Assembly (NCBI GenBank): GCA_030150045.1
Contig: JASLGM010000006.1
Location: 8,295-72,294, forward strand
Source of the DNA: Taishania sp.
GTDB taxonomy: Bacteria > Bacteroidota > Bacteroidia > Flavobacteriales_D > Crocinitomicaceae
Direction: 5' to 3'
Length of the DNA stretch: 64,000 nucleotides
Shown: positions 8,761 through 18,051 of the stretch, in pieces
Layout of the letters: each line of letters starts with the position of its first letter
Numbering within the stretch: the first letter of the stretch is position 1
Notes under the pieces: generated by a model
What the model was told of the DNA's origin: nothing
The model's input: only the letters and a program-made list of their open reading frames with translations
Database searches by the model: none
Program-made: the position numbers and the translations under genes

Positions 8761-9144
8761 TTACATGACCATTTCCTGAAATAATCTGTCGAAGGTTTGG
8801 TCTAATTCTTTTGCGTATCCTGGATGAGGGCGAGAAGTTTGCAAAACGGAACTTTTCACCGCTGCAATAAAACGGAATTTTTCGGCCAAATCCATATCAT
8901 CAATGCGACCTGTGTAGGATGGTTTTTTACAAATGATGGCTAGTGCTTGTAGGTTTTTCTGTAATTGCTCGAGGTCAAACTCCGGTGCAATGAGCTGAAT
9001 TTTATCTTCGTGTATATGCGTTGCTATGCGTAAATACTTTTGGTGTTTGCAGAACAAAATAAGTCCAATGTTGATGAACTCTTCGCGCTCAACACGAGGA
9101 ACAACGCGAATAATCGCATATTCATATAAGTGATTATCTTGCAT
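8761..9144 (-). CDS. DUF3037 domain protein, partner of the HipA-like kinase
   Basis: 127 residues from the ATG at 9144; an upstream ATG at 9174 would add ten residues and lengthen the overlap with the kinase gene from 11 to 41 bp. I prefer the inner start because the DUF3037 homology (YEYAIIRVVPRVEREEFINIGLILFCK) begins right after it. No membrane segment or catalytic motif is recognisable. The family is uncharacterised but is repeatedly found next to HipA_2-type kinases, as here, where the genes overlap and are translated in the order kinase then DUF3037. A joint function is therefore likely; what it is remains unknown. Confidence 0.85.
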   Translation of the reverse strand: MQDNHLYEYAIIRVVPRVEREEFINIGLILFCKHQKYLRIATHIHEDKIQLIAPEFDLEQLQKNLQALAIICKKPSYTGRIDDMDLAEKFRFIAAVKSSVLQTSRPHPGYAKELDQTFDRLFQEMVM

Positions 9145-9913
9145 TTTTTGCTTGTTCCAAAAAGTTGTTTGCATGTTGTAAACGTATACATAAGAATTGT
9201 GCGTATACGTTTTTTATATCTTCAGGTGTAAGACCGCTTCCTTCCCAATCTAACCATTCTAAAGGGAGTTGTTCTACAATTTCTTTTAATATCTCAGGTG
9301 TGAGTATAGTTGTGAAATCCTTGTGTACTTGATCTAATTCGGTAGCAAATGGCAACAATACATGATCTTTGATGAATGGGAAGGCAGTTTGTGCACTTTG
9401 TTCCCAATTGTCCCATGAATGGTGGAAATAAAAAGCTGCTCCATGGTCAATCAACCAGATTTCTTTGTGCCAAATCAATAGATTTGTGTTTCTGAATGTT
9501 CTGTCAACGTTTGTGATGAAAGCATCTAACCAAACAATTTTTGAAGCTAACAAAGCGTCACATTCATTAACTGCAGATTCAAATGTGAATGCGCCATTTA
9601 GGTAGTGTAATCCTAGGTTTAAACCTTTTGAAAACACCAATAGATCTTGAATTTCTTCATCGGCTTCTGTTTTACCAAATGCCTCGTGAAGATTAACATA
9701 GACCAATTCTGGAACGGGTAAACCGAGAGCTTTTGCGATTTGTCCACCTAGGAATTCAGAAATTAACGCTTTAACACCGTGTCCTGCACCTCTAAATTTC
9801 AAGACATATTTAAAATCGTCATCCGCTTCGACCAACGCGGGTAGTGAACCGCCTTCACGCAAAGGAATAATATATCGGGTTGCAGTTACTGTTCTTAATT
9901 GATCTGGAATCAT
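9134..9913 (-). CDS. HipA-like (HipA_2) kinase-fold protein
   Basis: 259 residues, much shorter than HipA toxins (about 430), and lacking the N-terminal HipA couple domain. Kinase-fold features are intact: a candidate ATP-lysine in YVLKF (Lys39), the catalytic loop AFITNVDRTFRNTN (Asp137, Asn142/Asn144) and a metal-binding LIDHGAAF (Asp156). There is no HipB-type DNA-binding antitoxin nearby. The partner is the overlapping DUF3037 gene. The start codon is 5 bp from the rlmN stop, so it probably shares that transcript. Whether it phosphorylates a protein, a tRNA synthetase or a small molecule is not known. Confidence 0.85.
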   Translation of the reverse strand: MIPDQLRTVTATRYIIPLREGGSLPALVEADDDFKYVLKFRGAGHGVKALISEFLGGQIAKALGLPVPELVYVNLHEAFGKTEADEEIQDLLVFSKGLNLGLHYLNGAFTFESAVNECDALLASKIVWLDAFITNVDRTFRNTNLLIWHKEIWLIDHGAAFYFHHSWDNWEQSAQTAFPFIKDHVLLPFATELDQVHKDFTTILTPEILKEIVEQLPLEWLDWEGSGLTPEDIKNVYAQFLCIRLQHANNFLEQAKNAR

Positions 9914-9918
9914 AAGTT

Positions 9919-10983
9919 CTATTTGTAGATGACTTCTTTTTGCGCTTTGTTTTTATTCGCCAATTGCCCGCATGCTGCATCAATGTCTTTACCTCTACTT
10001 CTTCGTATATTAACTACTAATCCTTTTGACTCTAGGTATTCAGCAAAATCGTCTGTTTTTTTTGCGTCTGCTCTTTGGAAAATACCGTCGTCAATTGGGT
10101 TGTACTCAATGATATTTATCTTGCATGGTACGCATCTTGAAAATTGCACCAATTCACGTGCGTCTTCGATGGAATCATTGAAGTCTCTGAATATAATGTA
10201 TTCAAAAGTTACGCGAGTTCCTGTTTTTTCATGGAAATATTGTAGTGCTTCAGATAGATTATCGAGGTTGTTGGTGTCGTTAATTTCCATTATTTTACTG
10301 CGTTTTTCATCATTTGCAGCGTGTAAGGAAAGTGCCAAATTAAATTTCACCTCGTCATCACCTAGTTTTTTTATCATCTTCGCTATTCCAGCTGTGGAAA
10401 CAGTAATTCTTCGAGGTGACATACCTAAGCCATCAGGTGAGGTAATCATTTCGGTAGAACGCAACATGTTTTTGTAATTCAGAAGCGGTTCTCCCATTCC
10501 CATATAAACGATATTGGAAAGTGGAGTGTTGTATCTTTCCTCCGCTTGGTTTTTCAAGTAAACCACTTGGTCTACAATTTCTCCAGCGCTAAGATTACGC
10601 ATTAATTTTAGTTTTCCTGTTGCGCAAAATGTACATGAAAGGCTGCATCCTACCTGAGAGGAAATACAAGCTGTCATTCTTGAAGAGGTTGGAATGAGTA
10701 CTCCTTCGACTACTTTTCCCTCTTCAATTGTAAATGCACATTTAATGGTTTTGTCTGTGCTTATTTGTTGATCTTCAACTTGAATGGCGTCAATAAAGAA
10801 GTTTTCGTTGAGTACCATGCGTAAGTCTTTTGAAAGATTACTCATTTCATCGAAGGAATGTGCATTTTTCTTCCATAACCATTCAAAAACTTGTTTTGCA
10901 CGGAATTTTTGTTGACCTAAACCAACCAAGGTTTGAACCAATTCTTCGAGGTTCAAGTTTCGGATATTTGTTTTTTGTGCCAT
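9919..10983 (-). CDS. rlmN: 23S rRNA (adenine(2503)-C(2))-methyltransferase / tRNA A37 methyltransferase
   Basis: Radical-SAM enzyme that methylates C2 of A2503 in 23S rRNA, and in many bacteria A37 in some tRNAs. 354 residues. The [4Fe-4S] motif is C113-x3-C117-x2-C120 (VGCSLSCTFC), followed by MGMGEPLLNY and, near the C terminus, CINIIEYNP-like and GQLANKN segments. It carries the RlmN core including the C-terminal Cys (AACGQL) used in catalysis. It follows the Bat operon on the same strand by 34 bp, but a TACCTTTG -7 box in that gap suggests its own promoter. The HipA-like and DUF3037 genes follow it closely. Confidence 0.97.
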   Translation of the reverse strand: MAQKTNIRNLNLEELVQTLVGLGQQKFRAKQVFEWLWKKNAHSFDEMSNLSKDLRMVLNENFFIDAIQVEDQQISTDKTIKCAFTIEEGKVVEGVLIPTSSRMTACISSQVGCSLSCTFCATGKLKLMRNLSAGEIVDQVVYLKNQAEERYNTPLSNIVYMGMGEPLLNYKNMLRSTEMITSPDGLGMSPRRITVSTAGIAKMIKKLGDDEVKFNLALSLHAANDEKRSKIMEINDTNNLDNLSEALQYFHEKTGTRVTFEYIIFRDFNDSIEDARELVQFSRCVPCKINIIEYNPIDDGIFQRADAKKTDDFAEYLESKGLVVNIRRSRGKDIDAACGQLANKNKAQKEVIYK

Positions 10984-10991
10984 AGCTTGTA

Positions 10992-10999
10992 CAAAGGTA
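10992..10999 (-). promoter_or_regulatory. Candidate -7 box for rlmN
   Basis: Reads TACCTTTG on the minus strand, matching TAnnTTTG, 8 nt before the rlmN ATG in the short batE-rlmN gap. It suggests rlmN can be expressed apart from the Bat operon. No convincing -33 element. Confidence 0.45.
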
Positions 11000-11017
11000 A
11001 AGCATTTAGCTAAAAAA

Positions 11018-11767
11018 TCAGCGAATTAATCGGATGTGTTCGTTATTAATTATGACTGTTTTTTCATCCTCCATTTTTACTTTCCACATTTTATCAGATA
11101 ATTGTTCCATGATTTCAAATCGCGAACCTACCAAAAGTTGATAGGGAGCTAAGTCAAAATTACTTAAATAGGTTGGTGCATTTGGTGTAATTATGATGCC
11201 TACATCATGATATTCATCTTCACGAAGAAGGTAAAGTGCAGTAATGCTACTTGTTACAGCTGAAAGCAAGAAGAATAAAATGGCTGTATATCCAATACGG
11301 TAAGCAAATCTGCTTTTTAATTTTTTTGAAATAAGTAAAATGGTAGTAATTCCAAGAGAACAAAACAGGGCTATTAGCGCAAATTTATTTGAGCCAATAG
11401 CCCGGAGTTGAAAAATAAAATTGTGAATGTATGGTTCATAATCACCACGTTCTAAAGTTTTGTAAATGTATTGGCTATTTTTAAAAGCCCCTGCATGATT
11501 AGGGCGTAAGTTAATTGTAGATTCGTACGCCCATAGCGCTAGGCCGTATTGTTCTGTTTGTAAATAGGCATTACCAAGGTTAAAATAAAGATCAGGGTTT
11601 TGACTGTCTTTATTTAAACGTTGTTCCATTAAAATTATCGCATCCTCATATTGATTTAATGCAATGGTTTTATTAATGTTGTTGTATTGCCCCAAAAGTG
11701 TTGAAATCGAACCTATAAAGATGGATGCGGTTACGAATAATCTAATATTTTTTATAATTGTTTCCAT
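11018..11767 (-). CDS. batE: BatE: TPR and SH3-like membrane protein
   Basis: 249 residues. An N-terminal hydrophobic segment (about 10-25) is followed by TPR units, with NPDLYFNLGNAYLQTEQYGLALWAYE at about residues 57-82. Two transmembrane helices lie at about 129-146 and 153-172, and a C-terminal SH3-like domain ends in WKVKMEDEKTVIINNEHIRLI. This is the architecture of BatE in the Bacteroidota aerotolerance (Bat) operon. The ATG overlaps the end of batD by 16 bp, so translation is probably coupled. It is the last Bat gene. Biochemical role is unproven; Bat proteins are thought to form an envelope complex driven by the MoxR ATPase. Confidence 0.88.
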   Translation of the reverse strand: METIIKNIRLFVTASIFIGSISTLLGQYNNINKTIALNQYEDAIILMEQRLNKDSQNPDLYFNLGNAYLQTEQYGLALWAYESTINLRPNHAGAFKNSQYIYKTLERGDYEPYIHNFIFQLRAIGSNKFALIALFCSLGITTILLISKKLKSRFAYRIGYTAILFFLLSAVTSSITALYLLREDEYHDVGIIITPNAPTYLSNFDLAPYQLLVGSRFEIMEQLSDKMWKVKMEDEKTVIINNEHIRLIR

Positions 11768-13422
11768 GATAAAGCAATGTGTTTTAGTTCGTCTACTACG
11801 CCAATCAATGAAGATTGGTTGACATATGCGTATCTATTTTGGTTGAGTATCTCAATGATTATTTCAAGTTTTTCGGCGTTTTCTTCTTCGTTTTCCTCTT
11901 CTTTTAGATGTTTTAACCTTTCGCTTCGGGAACGCATTTCTTGTTCAATGTTTTTTTGTTTTTCCTCTAGCATAAATAGAATTAATGTGTCCAACTGTTT
12001 AAACACTTCATTATCCCACGGTTCATTGGCTTGATTGATTTTGTGGAACAGATCTTTAACGATATTTGGTTTTCTTTTAAAGCGCGCAAATCTTTGTTCA
12101 AGAAAGCTGTTGTGTTGTATGGAGTTGATAATAAAAAAGAAGCAAAGACACGGCGGAAGAATTAGTAACAACCAGAACCATGGTTTTTCAATCAATACAA
12201 TTGTTTTCTTAATGGGTTCAATTGTTGTGAATGGTGCAATTTGACCTTCACGTAGCATTTCTTTTTTTCGGCCTAAATCCTTTTGATATTCGTTATTGGT
12301 CATCACATTTAGTCGGATGGTATTACTATCGGTGATATGAATGAATTTTTCTTCAGTAGGGCTGAAATAAGCATATCTAAAGTTCGGAAGTTCTATCTTT
12401 CCAGCGTCAAGAATTTGCAAATGGAATTGATAGATTACTTTTCCTATACTTCCTTCTTTACTATGGTCATAAAGTTCTTTAACATTTGTTTCACCATAAA
12501 CAACAACCCCTTGGGGAAGTTCTAGTTTTGGTTTTTGTAGCTGATGGAAATTTCCTTTACCGGAAAGCGTAATTTCAACAGGTATAACTTCGCCTTGCCG
12601 TAAATTAGTTGTTGAAGTATATTGTTGAACAGAAAAGCTACCAACAGCTCCGTAGAAGAATTCAGGGCTTGGACTGGGTAATCGTTTAACGGTAATACTA
12701 GGTGTATTAGAGTTTACTTGTTTTACTCCATTTTGGGTCGCATACTGTAAGTGAAAAGGTTTAAAACCAATGTTATCAACCGATAGAGGGTAAATTAATT
12801 TGTTTCCAAAATTGTAAACCCAAATTCTATTTCCGTCTTTTGTTGTTTCAGACCAATCATTGTTTACGGGTAAATCAAAGTAATCTGGGTCTCCAGAAAC
12901 TAAATAATCTTGACTTAATAAGATTCTCCCTTTGGGAAGGTTGCTAAAAAGATTAGCTTCTAATACAAATGGTTCTCCTTCGTATATTGTGCTTTTAGAA
13001 GCTGATAATTGACCAAATGTTGTTCCAGAATTTAATGAGTTTGATTGATTTTTGGAAGAACCAACTTGAAATGTTAGGCTATTAGAGACAAATTTTTTGT
13101 CCTTAACGTGTAGTACAAATGGACCAACGGTATACGAACCTATTTTTGAAAAACTTCCCGTGAAGAGTACGTTGTGCTCTTGGACCAGTGTTTTTGTTCT
13201 TGGGTCTTGTACGAATTTTGAACTTGAAGAAGAGCCAATTGTTTTTTGAAATGTAACGGGCCATTTTTCTGTGATTTGACCTTTTATATCTGTTGTGACT
13301 GTGATTTTTATTGCTTCATTCACACTTACGTTGGTTACATCGCTGCTTAATCGGATGGAATAATTTTGTGTCCATGCAAACGTAGAAAGACAGACAAAGA
13401 AAAGAAGGAGTAATTGTTTCAT
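11752..13422 (-). CDS. batD: BatD: large periplasmic protein with C-terminal membrane anchor
   Basis: 556 residues from the ATG at 13422, one base after the batC stop. A start four codons upstream (13434) is possible, but MKQLLLLFFVCLSTFAWTQ then makes the better signal peptide. Ig-like beta repeats fill most of the periplasmic part (VNEAIKITVTTDI; YEGEPFVLEANLFS; LRQGEVIPVEITLSGKGNF), as usual for BatD. A single membrane helix (about 416-435, PWFWLLLILPPCLCFFFII) precedes a cytoplasmic coiled-coil tail with a Glu-rich stretch (KEEENEEENAEKLE). It sits between batC and batE in the standard order. Confidence 0.88.
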   Translation of the reverse strand: MKQLLLLFFVCLSTFAWTQNYSIRLSSDVTNVSVNEAIKITVTTDIKGQITEKWPVTFQKTIGSSSSSKFVQDPRTKTLVQEHNVLFTGSFSKIGSYTVGPFVLHVKDKKFVSNSLTFQVGSSKNQSNSLNSGTTFGQLSASKSTIYEGEPFVLEANLFSNLPKGRILLSQDYLVSGDPDYFDLPVNNDWSETTKDGNRIWVYNFGNKLIYPLSVDNIGFKPFHLQYATQNGVKQVNSNTPSITVKRLPSPSPEFFYGAVGSFSVQQYTSTTNLRQGEVIPVEITLSGKGNFHQLQKPKLELPQGVVVYGETNVKELYDHSKEGSIGKVIYQFHLQILDAGKIELPNFRYAYFSPTEEKFIHITDSNTIRLNVMTNNEYQKDLGRKKEMLREGQIAPFTTIEPIKKTIVLIEKPWFWLLLILPPCLCFFFIINSIQHNSFLEQRFARFKRKPNIVKDLFHKINQANEPWDNEVFKQLDTLILFMLEEKQKNIEQEMRSRSERLKHLKEEENEEENAEKLEIIIEILNQNRYAYVNQSSLIGVVDELKHIALSWKQL

Positions 13423-13423
13423 G

Positions 13424-14086
13424 CTACCAATCATTTTTTGTTTTCGTGTTTGAATTCTTCATTGAGCCAGAAAGAGTTGATCTTTTAGTTTCTGCATCCT
13501 GTTTCATAAGTTCATCTAATTGTTTCTCAATCTTAGATGTTTGTAGTCGATTGGGTTTCAGTGAATTATTGGAATGGTTATTACTCCCAGTATGCCCTTT
13601 GCTTGAAGATGTGGATTGACTTTCACTTTCCACTTCTGATTGTTTTTCCTCTAACTTCGATGGAGAATGCGATGTTTTCATCTTTTTCTTAAGCAATAAA
13701 AAATTATGTTTTGCTTCTTTTGAAGGGGCATATCTTATCGATTGTTTATAGTTAGCTAATGCATTTGTGAAATCTTTATTCTCTGTAAGTACAACACCTA
13801 GATTAAAATAGATTAATGAAAGAGACTTCGCGTTATTTGTATGTTGTAGAGCCATTGAATAATATAGAAACGCTTTATCAAAATTGTTTAAACGATAAGC
13901 ATTTTGCGCCTTTTCAATTAGAATGGAATGATTAATATCCATATCATCAATTGCATTATAAAAGAATTCTGCAGTACTGTAATCTGCTTCCATGTATTTT
14001 GTTCTAGCTTGATTGAGATAATTCACCCAATTGGCTTGAACAGGCCGATAGGATGATATGAATATGAAAAGGAAAGAAATGATCAT
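13424..14086 (-). CDS. batC: BatC: TPR protein
   Basis: 220 residues. Begins with a signal or anchor segment (MIISFLFIFISSYRPVQA), then three or so TPR motifs (YMEADYSTAEFFYNAIDDMD; AYRLNNFDKAFLYYSMALQH; FTNALANYKQSIRYAPSK). A low-complexity tail rich in Ser/Glu/Lys/Asn follows (about 130-220), as in many BatC proteins. The ATG overlaps the batB stop by 4 bp and the stop touches batD, so the genes are coupled. The tail is probably disordered. Confidence 0.85.
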   Translation of the reverse strand: MIISFLFIFISSYRPVQANWVNYLNQARTKYMEADYSTAEFFYNAIDDMDINHSILIEKAQNAYRLNNFDKAFLYYSMALQHTNNAKSLSLIYFNLGVVLTENKDFTNALANYKQSIRYAPSKEAKHNFLLLKKKMKTSHSPSKLEEKQSEVESESQSTSSSKGHTGSNNHSNNSLKPNRLQTSKIEKQLDELMKQDAETKRSTLSGSMKNSNTKTKNDW

Positions 14087-15246
14087 TTTTTTGCAGAAAA
14101 ATAATTGTCTAATCGAATAATAAGTTTGTTATCCCAAATAAGGTACAGAATAAAACTGAAGATTGCAAACAAAACAGGAATGTGGTATTTCTGTGATTTA
14201 GACACAAAAAAATCAGTGTGAATCTTTGTGTTTCTAACTTCACTCATCTGTGCGTATACCTTGAAAAGATCAGGATATGAATTGTCTACAATTTGAGTAA
14301 TAGCATTTATTTTCTTTGCAAATGAATTGATAGCGTTGGGATCTAATATGGAGACTACTGTAGCTCCATTTTCATTAGATTTAAAACCTACTTCTGTATT
14401 GTTTGGGTCAATAGGAATAAATCCACCAGATTTTGTTCCCACGCCAATTACCGCAATTTGTAAATTGTTATCTCTTATACTATTCGTTAAAGTGACATTC
14501 GCCTTCTCATGAAACTCGCCGTCAGTTAGCAAAAGAACCTTGTTAGAAACTCCTAGAATTTTTGTTTGTAATTCTGTTATCTTTTCAAGTGTCGCGTTGA
14601 TGTTAGTGCCTTGATCACTAATTAGTTGCGTTTCAATGTCGTTTATGTACATACGTACGGCGTGATAATCAGTGGTATAAGGTACGTATTGATAAGATTG
14701 GTTCGCAAATAGAAGAATACCTACTGCTTCACCAGTTAATTGTTGTGTGAATGCACTTAAAGCCCTTTTCGCAACGGTTAATCTTGATTCACCCGAAAGG
14801 TCTTGTACATTCATAGAGTTTGATATATCAAGAGCGATAAGAACTTGTGTGTTATCAGATTGTGAGGCGTAGTTCTTTACGCCAATTGCTGGACGAGCCA
14901 AAGCAATTAGTATGAAAACAATGGTGTTTTTAAATAAGAAGTAACGGAAGAAAAGATTGGTGTTTGAATTTGGTTTATAAACGGTTCTCCATAGATAAAT
15001 ACCATTGTTTCTATAATACCTATTTGTTTTTCTGAGTTTTAACAAAAAAATTGTTGTAATAATTAGTGTGAAAGGAATTGAATAGAAGAACTTTGGAGAT
15101 TCAAAATCCAAATAGTGGGTTGTTTTTTGTCCGAAATAACCAAAGACAAAAAGCAACAACATCAGAATTATCCAAAGTAAAATTTCCCATGCTAAAGCAA
15201 TTAGCAAAAGATCTTTGACACGATATTGAAATACTTTTTTAGTCAT
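14083..15246 (-). CDS. batB: BatB: membrane-anchored von Willebrand factor A protein
   Basis: 387 residues. Three hydrophobic segments (about 13-36, 52-70, 103-120) precede a VWA domain whose metal-ion site is D140-I-S-N-S144, with the later MIDAS residues likely in DQGTNIN and LLTDGEFHE. A C-terminal helix follows at about 354-371. The VWA domain should face the periplasm or membrane surface and bind partners through Mg2+. It overlaps batA by 8 bp and batC by 4 bp. BatA and BatB are normally paired paralogues, as here. Confidence 0.9.
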   Translation of the reverse strand: MTKKVFQYRVKDLLLIALAWEILLWIILMLLLFVFGYFGQKTTHYLDFESPKFFYSIPFTLIITTIFLLKLRKTNRYYRNNGIYLWRTVYKPNSNTNLFFRYFLFKNTIVFILIALARPAIGVKNYASQSDNTQVLIALDISNSMNVQDLSGESRLTVAKRALSAFTQQLTGEAVGILLFANQSYQYVPYTTDYHAVRMYINDIETQLISDQGTNINATLEKITELQTKILGVSNKVLLLTDGEFHEKANVTLTNSIRDNNLQIAVIGVGTKSGGFIPIDPNNTEVGFKSNENGATVVSILDPNAINSFAKKINAITQIVDNSYPDLFKVYAQMSEVRNTKIHTDFFVSKSQKYHIPVLFAIFSFILYLIWDNKLIIRLDNYFSAKK

Positions 15247-16249
15247 TTGTATGGAAAAGTAATGTGTTTAATAACCAATAACTACCAAGACAGATTAAAG
15301 CAACCCATAAAAAAGGAAGTGGTGTAGCTTTGGAAGATTTCTTGTTATTTTGATGATCTATTTTTCTTTTTTCTAGAACATCTATTTCTTTATAGATATT
15401 CCTTAAAGCGTTTTCGTTCATAGCATGGAAATACTTACCGTTTGTAATACTTGCCATCTGCTGGAGGGTAGCCTCGTCTATACTGTTCTCATCCACTTCT
15501 TTACTTACACCATATGGATTGATAATTTTACTAGGCTTTTGTCCCATTCCAATAGTGTACACTCTAATTCCCTTCATTTTTGCTAAATGAGCAGCTTCAA
15601 TTGGAGATATGTCTCCTGCATTATTACTACCATCTGTAAGTAAGATGATTACTTTTGAACTGATTGCTTCATCACGAAGGCGGGTGACTGCTGTACCAAG
15701 ACCAACTCCAATAGCCGTTCCTCGGGCAATACGCATATCTGTATTTGCCTCATCAATTTTTCGGATAAGCATTGGATAGTCGGTTGTTGCAGGACACATT
15801 GTAAATGCTTGACCGGCATATACCACAAGACCGATTCGATCGTTTTTTCTTCCTTGAACAAAATCTTTAGCTACTTTTTTTGCAACATCCATTCGGGTAG
15901 GGTTAAAGTCTTTATCTGTCATTGATTTGGAAATATCCATTGCTAGAATAATATCAATTCCATTTTGAGCATTTAAACCCAATTGAACTTCCCATTTGTT
16001 TGAGTAAGGCCTCGCTAGAGAAAAGAAAAGTGCGCTTACTCCAATAATAGGTATAATAGAAAGGATTCTACGGAAAAGAGAAATACGTTTCGAATAAGAG
16101 GCAAGTTTTTCACTTTGGAAATGGGTAACTTTCCATATCCCTTTTTTATTAGCATCTTTTCTTAATAGAAAGTAGGACAGAAAAGGGATAATTATCAATC
16201 CTAGCAACCATAGAGGCTCTCCGAAATACCAACTCCCAAGTTTAAACAT
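15239..16249 (-). CDS. batA: BatA: membrane-anchored von Willebrand factor A protein
   Basis: 336 residues. Transmembrane helices at about 12-29 and 60-78, a VWA domain with an intact MIDAS motif D105-I-S-K-S109 and LLTDGSNNAGD, and a C-terminal helix (LPFLWVALICLGSYWLL). This is the BatA layout. The overlaps with the 313-residue gene upstream (8 bp) and batB downstream (8 bp) show tight translational coupling. Confidence 0.92.
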   Translation of the reverse strand: MFKLGSWYFGEPLWLLGLIIIPFLSYFLLRKDANKKGIWKVTHFQSEKLASYSKRISLFRRILSIIPIIGVSALFFSLARPYSNKWEVQLGLNAQNGIDIILAMDISKSMTDKDFNPTRMDVAKKVAKDFVQGRKNDRIGLVVYAGQAFTMCPATTDYPMLIRKIDEANTDMRIARGTAIGVGLGTAVTRLRDEAISSKVIILLTDGSNNAGDISPIEAAHLAKMKGIRVYTIGMGQKPSKIINPYGVSKEVDENSIDEATLQQMASITNGKYFHAMNENALRNIYKEIDVLEKRKIDHQNNKKSSKATPLPFLWVALICLGSYWLLNTLLFHTND

Positions 16250-17183
16250 TCCCTTTTATTTTATTGATTTCTTGTTCTATTTCCATTAAAACAAACTCTG
16301 TTCTGAGTAAAATGTCTTTATGCTTTTCTTCAGATCTTTCTGTTGAACCGAATTTTACTTGATCCGTTTCATCTAACAGCTGTTTGATTTTTAGTGCTAA
16401 TTTTGGAGAAATATTTTTTATCGCTAGAAAAGTGATCAAATCTGTTGTTGTTTTTTCGTGATAATTCTCATTGAATTCTTCCCCTAAATATTGTTTGATA
16501 ATTAAAGAAAGTTGACTGTAATGCTCAATCGTTTTTTCATTTTTCCATAACTCTAAAATTCTTAAACGCTTAAGTTCTAGCTTTGCTTTGTCAATGGGGA
16601 TAATGAAAAGGTCTTCTGCGTTTGCTAAAGTCTCATTCTTTTTCTTTTTTAGAGAAAGGAATTTCCAAATAAGGAATGATGTAATGATAGATAAGGAGAT
16701 GAAAAATAATTTGATTAAAACACTGTTGTTTGTGTCTAATTCTAATTGTGCAAAATCTTCTTTTAAGGCATATGGAGCATCATTCGCTAAGTCATTGTTT
16801 TGAATATTAAGAATGGCATTTGGGAAGCTTACTTTTTTATTGTCGACTTCAATGAACTGATCTTTGATGTAGTATATTCCTGTATCCCATGGTGTTAGTG
16901 TAAATTGACGTTCCCAAATAAAATAATCATCTTGTTGATAGGTGGTATCAGTAAAAAGTAAGTCCATATCCAAACGACCGTTTTCAACTACATTACGAAT
17001 GTTTTCTTGAATTTGATAGGTAGAAGGGAAGTGTATGTCTTTGGTTAACTTATTTCTATAAGAAAAAGTTACTTCTACTGCTTTCCCAATTTCTGTTTTC
17101 TCAGGGTTGACTACAATCAATACATCTTGAGTAAATGACCATGAGGAAAAAAATAAAATGATATAAAAAAATAGTATTCTCAT
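16242..17183 (-). CDS. Bat-operon membrane protein with Ig-like domain, function unknown
   Basis: 313 residues. Signal peptide (MRILFFYIILFFSSWSFTQ), then a beta-rich periplasmic domain (about 20-130, VNPEKTEIGKAVEVTFSYRNK) resembling BatD's Ig-like units. One transmembrane helix lies at about 154-174, and a cytoplasmic helical domain of about 135 residues follows. A gene with this layout commonly lies between the DUF58 gene and batA in Bacteroidota, and I place it there by position and shape, not by a named family (a DUF4381-type relative is possible). The overlaps of 4 bp with the DUF58 gene and 8 bp with batA argue for a role in the same complex. Confidence 0.8.
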   Translation of the reverse strand: MRILFFYIILFFSSWSFTQDVLIVVNPEKTEIGKAVEVTFSYRNKLTKDIHFPSTYQIQENIRNVVENGRLDMDLLFTDTTYQQDDYFIWERQFTLTPWDTGIYYIKDQFIEVDNKKVSFPNAILNIQNNDLANDAPYALKEDFAQLELDTNNSVLIKLFFISLSIITSFLIWKFLSLKKKKNETLANAEDLFIIPIDKAKLELKRLRILELWKNEKTIEHYSQLSLIIKQYLGEEFNENYHEKTTTDLITFLAIKNISPKLALKIKQLLDETDQVKFGSTERSEEKHKDILLRTEFVLMEIEQEINKIKGNV

Positions 17184-18049
17184 TTTCTTATTTTAAAATG
17201 TTTTCCTAAAATCGGCACATAATCTTTTCCTGTTTCCAATTCTATGATTTTCACCCCTTTTTTTTCAAACGTTTGTTTCGAATTGTTATACTTTCGAATA
17301 AAATCTCCATGGAAAACGCTTTTGTTCCATCTTTTGAAAGTGTTTACCCAGTAAGCGTTTTCGGATTCAGAATGATATACCTTCATAAATCCATAAAGAG
17401 GAAAGCGGGACTCAAAACTGTCAAATAAACGCAAGGCAACGAAATCATGTTTATTTACACATTTTAATAATTCTTTATCGTTGATTGAGTCAACTAAATA
17501 GTCACTGATTGAGAATATATAAGCAGGTTTAGTTAAATAAGCATTTATAGATTTTAAGGCTGTTGAAAAGTTACTCTTCTTAGTCGATGGGGTGAAACGA
17601 ATTAATTCTGTAATTATTTTTAATGTATGTTTTCTTCCAACTGCAGGAGGGAAAAATTTTTCTGCTTTATCGGTGAAGAGGAGTACACCTACTTTATCTC
17701 TGTTTCGAAGAGCTGTAAATAGTAGAATAGCCGCTAACTCGATCATTAGGTCTTTTTTGGTTCCAACTGAACCGAAATTCATGGATGCCGAAAAATCAAG
17801 CATAAGTACAATTTCTAGATCTCTTTCTTCTTGGAAAATTTTTACGTGTGGAGTATTGTATCTTGCTGTTACGTTCCAATCAATATGGCGAACATCATCA
17901 CCAACAACATATTCTCTAACGCGATCAAAAGACATTCCTTGTCCCTTAAAGGCGGATTTATAATTGCCTAAAAATATGTTTTTAGAAACCTTGTTAGATA
18001 AAATTTCTAGCTCAATAAGCTTTTTAGCTAAACTACTTTTTTCTAACAT
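17180..18049 (-). CDS. DUF58 domain protein (VWA-like), MoxR partner
   Basis: 289 residues, soluble. The DUF58 signature is R43-x-Y-x2-GDDVRHIDWNVTAR (residues 43-63), followed by a VWA-like fold with D85-F-S-A-S89. DUF58 proteins are regularly encoded next to MoxR AAA ATPases and are thought to be the target or adaptor of the ATPase. Here the gene starts 2 bp after moxR and overlaps the next gene by 4 bp. Confidence 0.92.
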   Translation of the reverse strand: MLEKSSLAKKLIELEILSNKVSKNIFLGNYKSAFKGQGMSFDRVREYVVGDDVRHIDWNVTARYNTPHVKIFQEERDLEIVLMLDFSASMNFGSVGTKKDLMIELAAILLFTALRNRDKVGVLLFTDKAEKFFPPAVGRKHTLKIITELIRFTPSTKKSNFSTALKSINAYLTKPAYIFSISDYLVDSINDKELLKCVNKHDFVALRLFDSFESRFPLYGFMKVYHSESENAYWVNTFKRWNKSVFHGDFIRKYNNSKQTFEKKGVKIIELETGKDYVPILGKHFKIRK

Positions 18050-18051
18050 AC

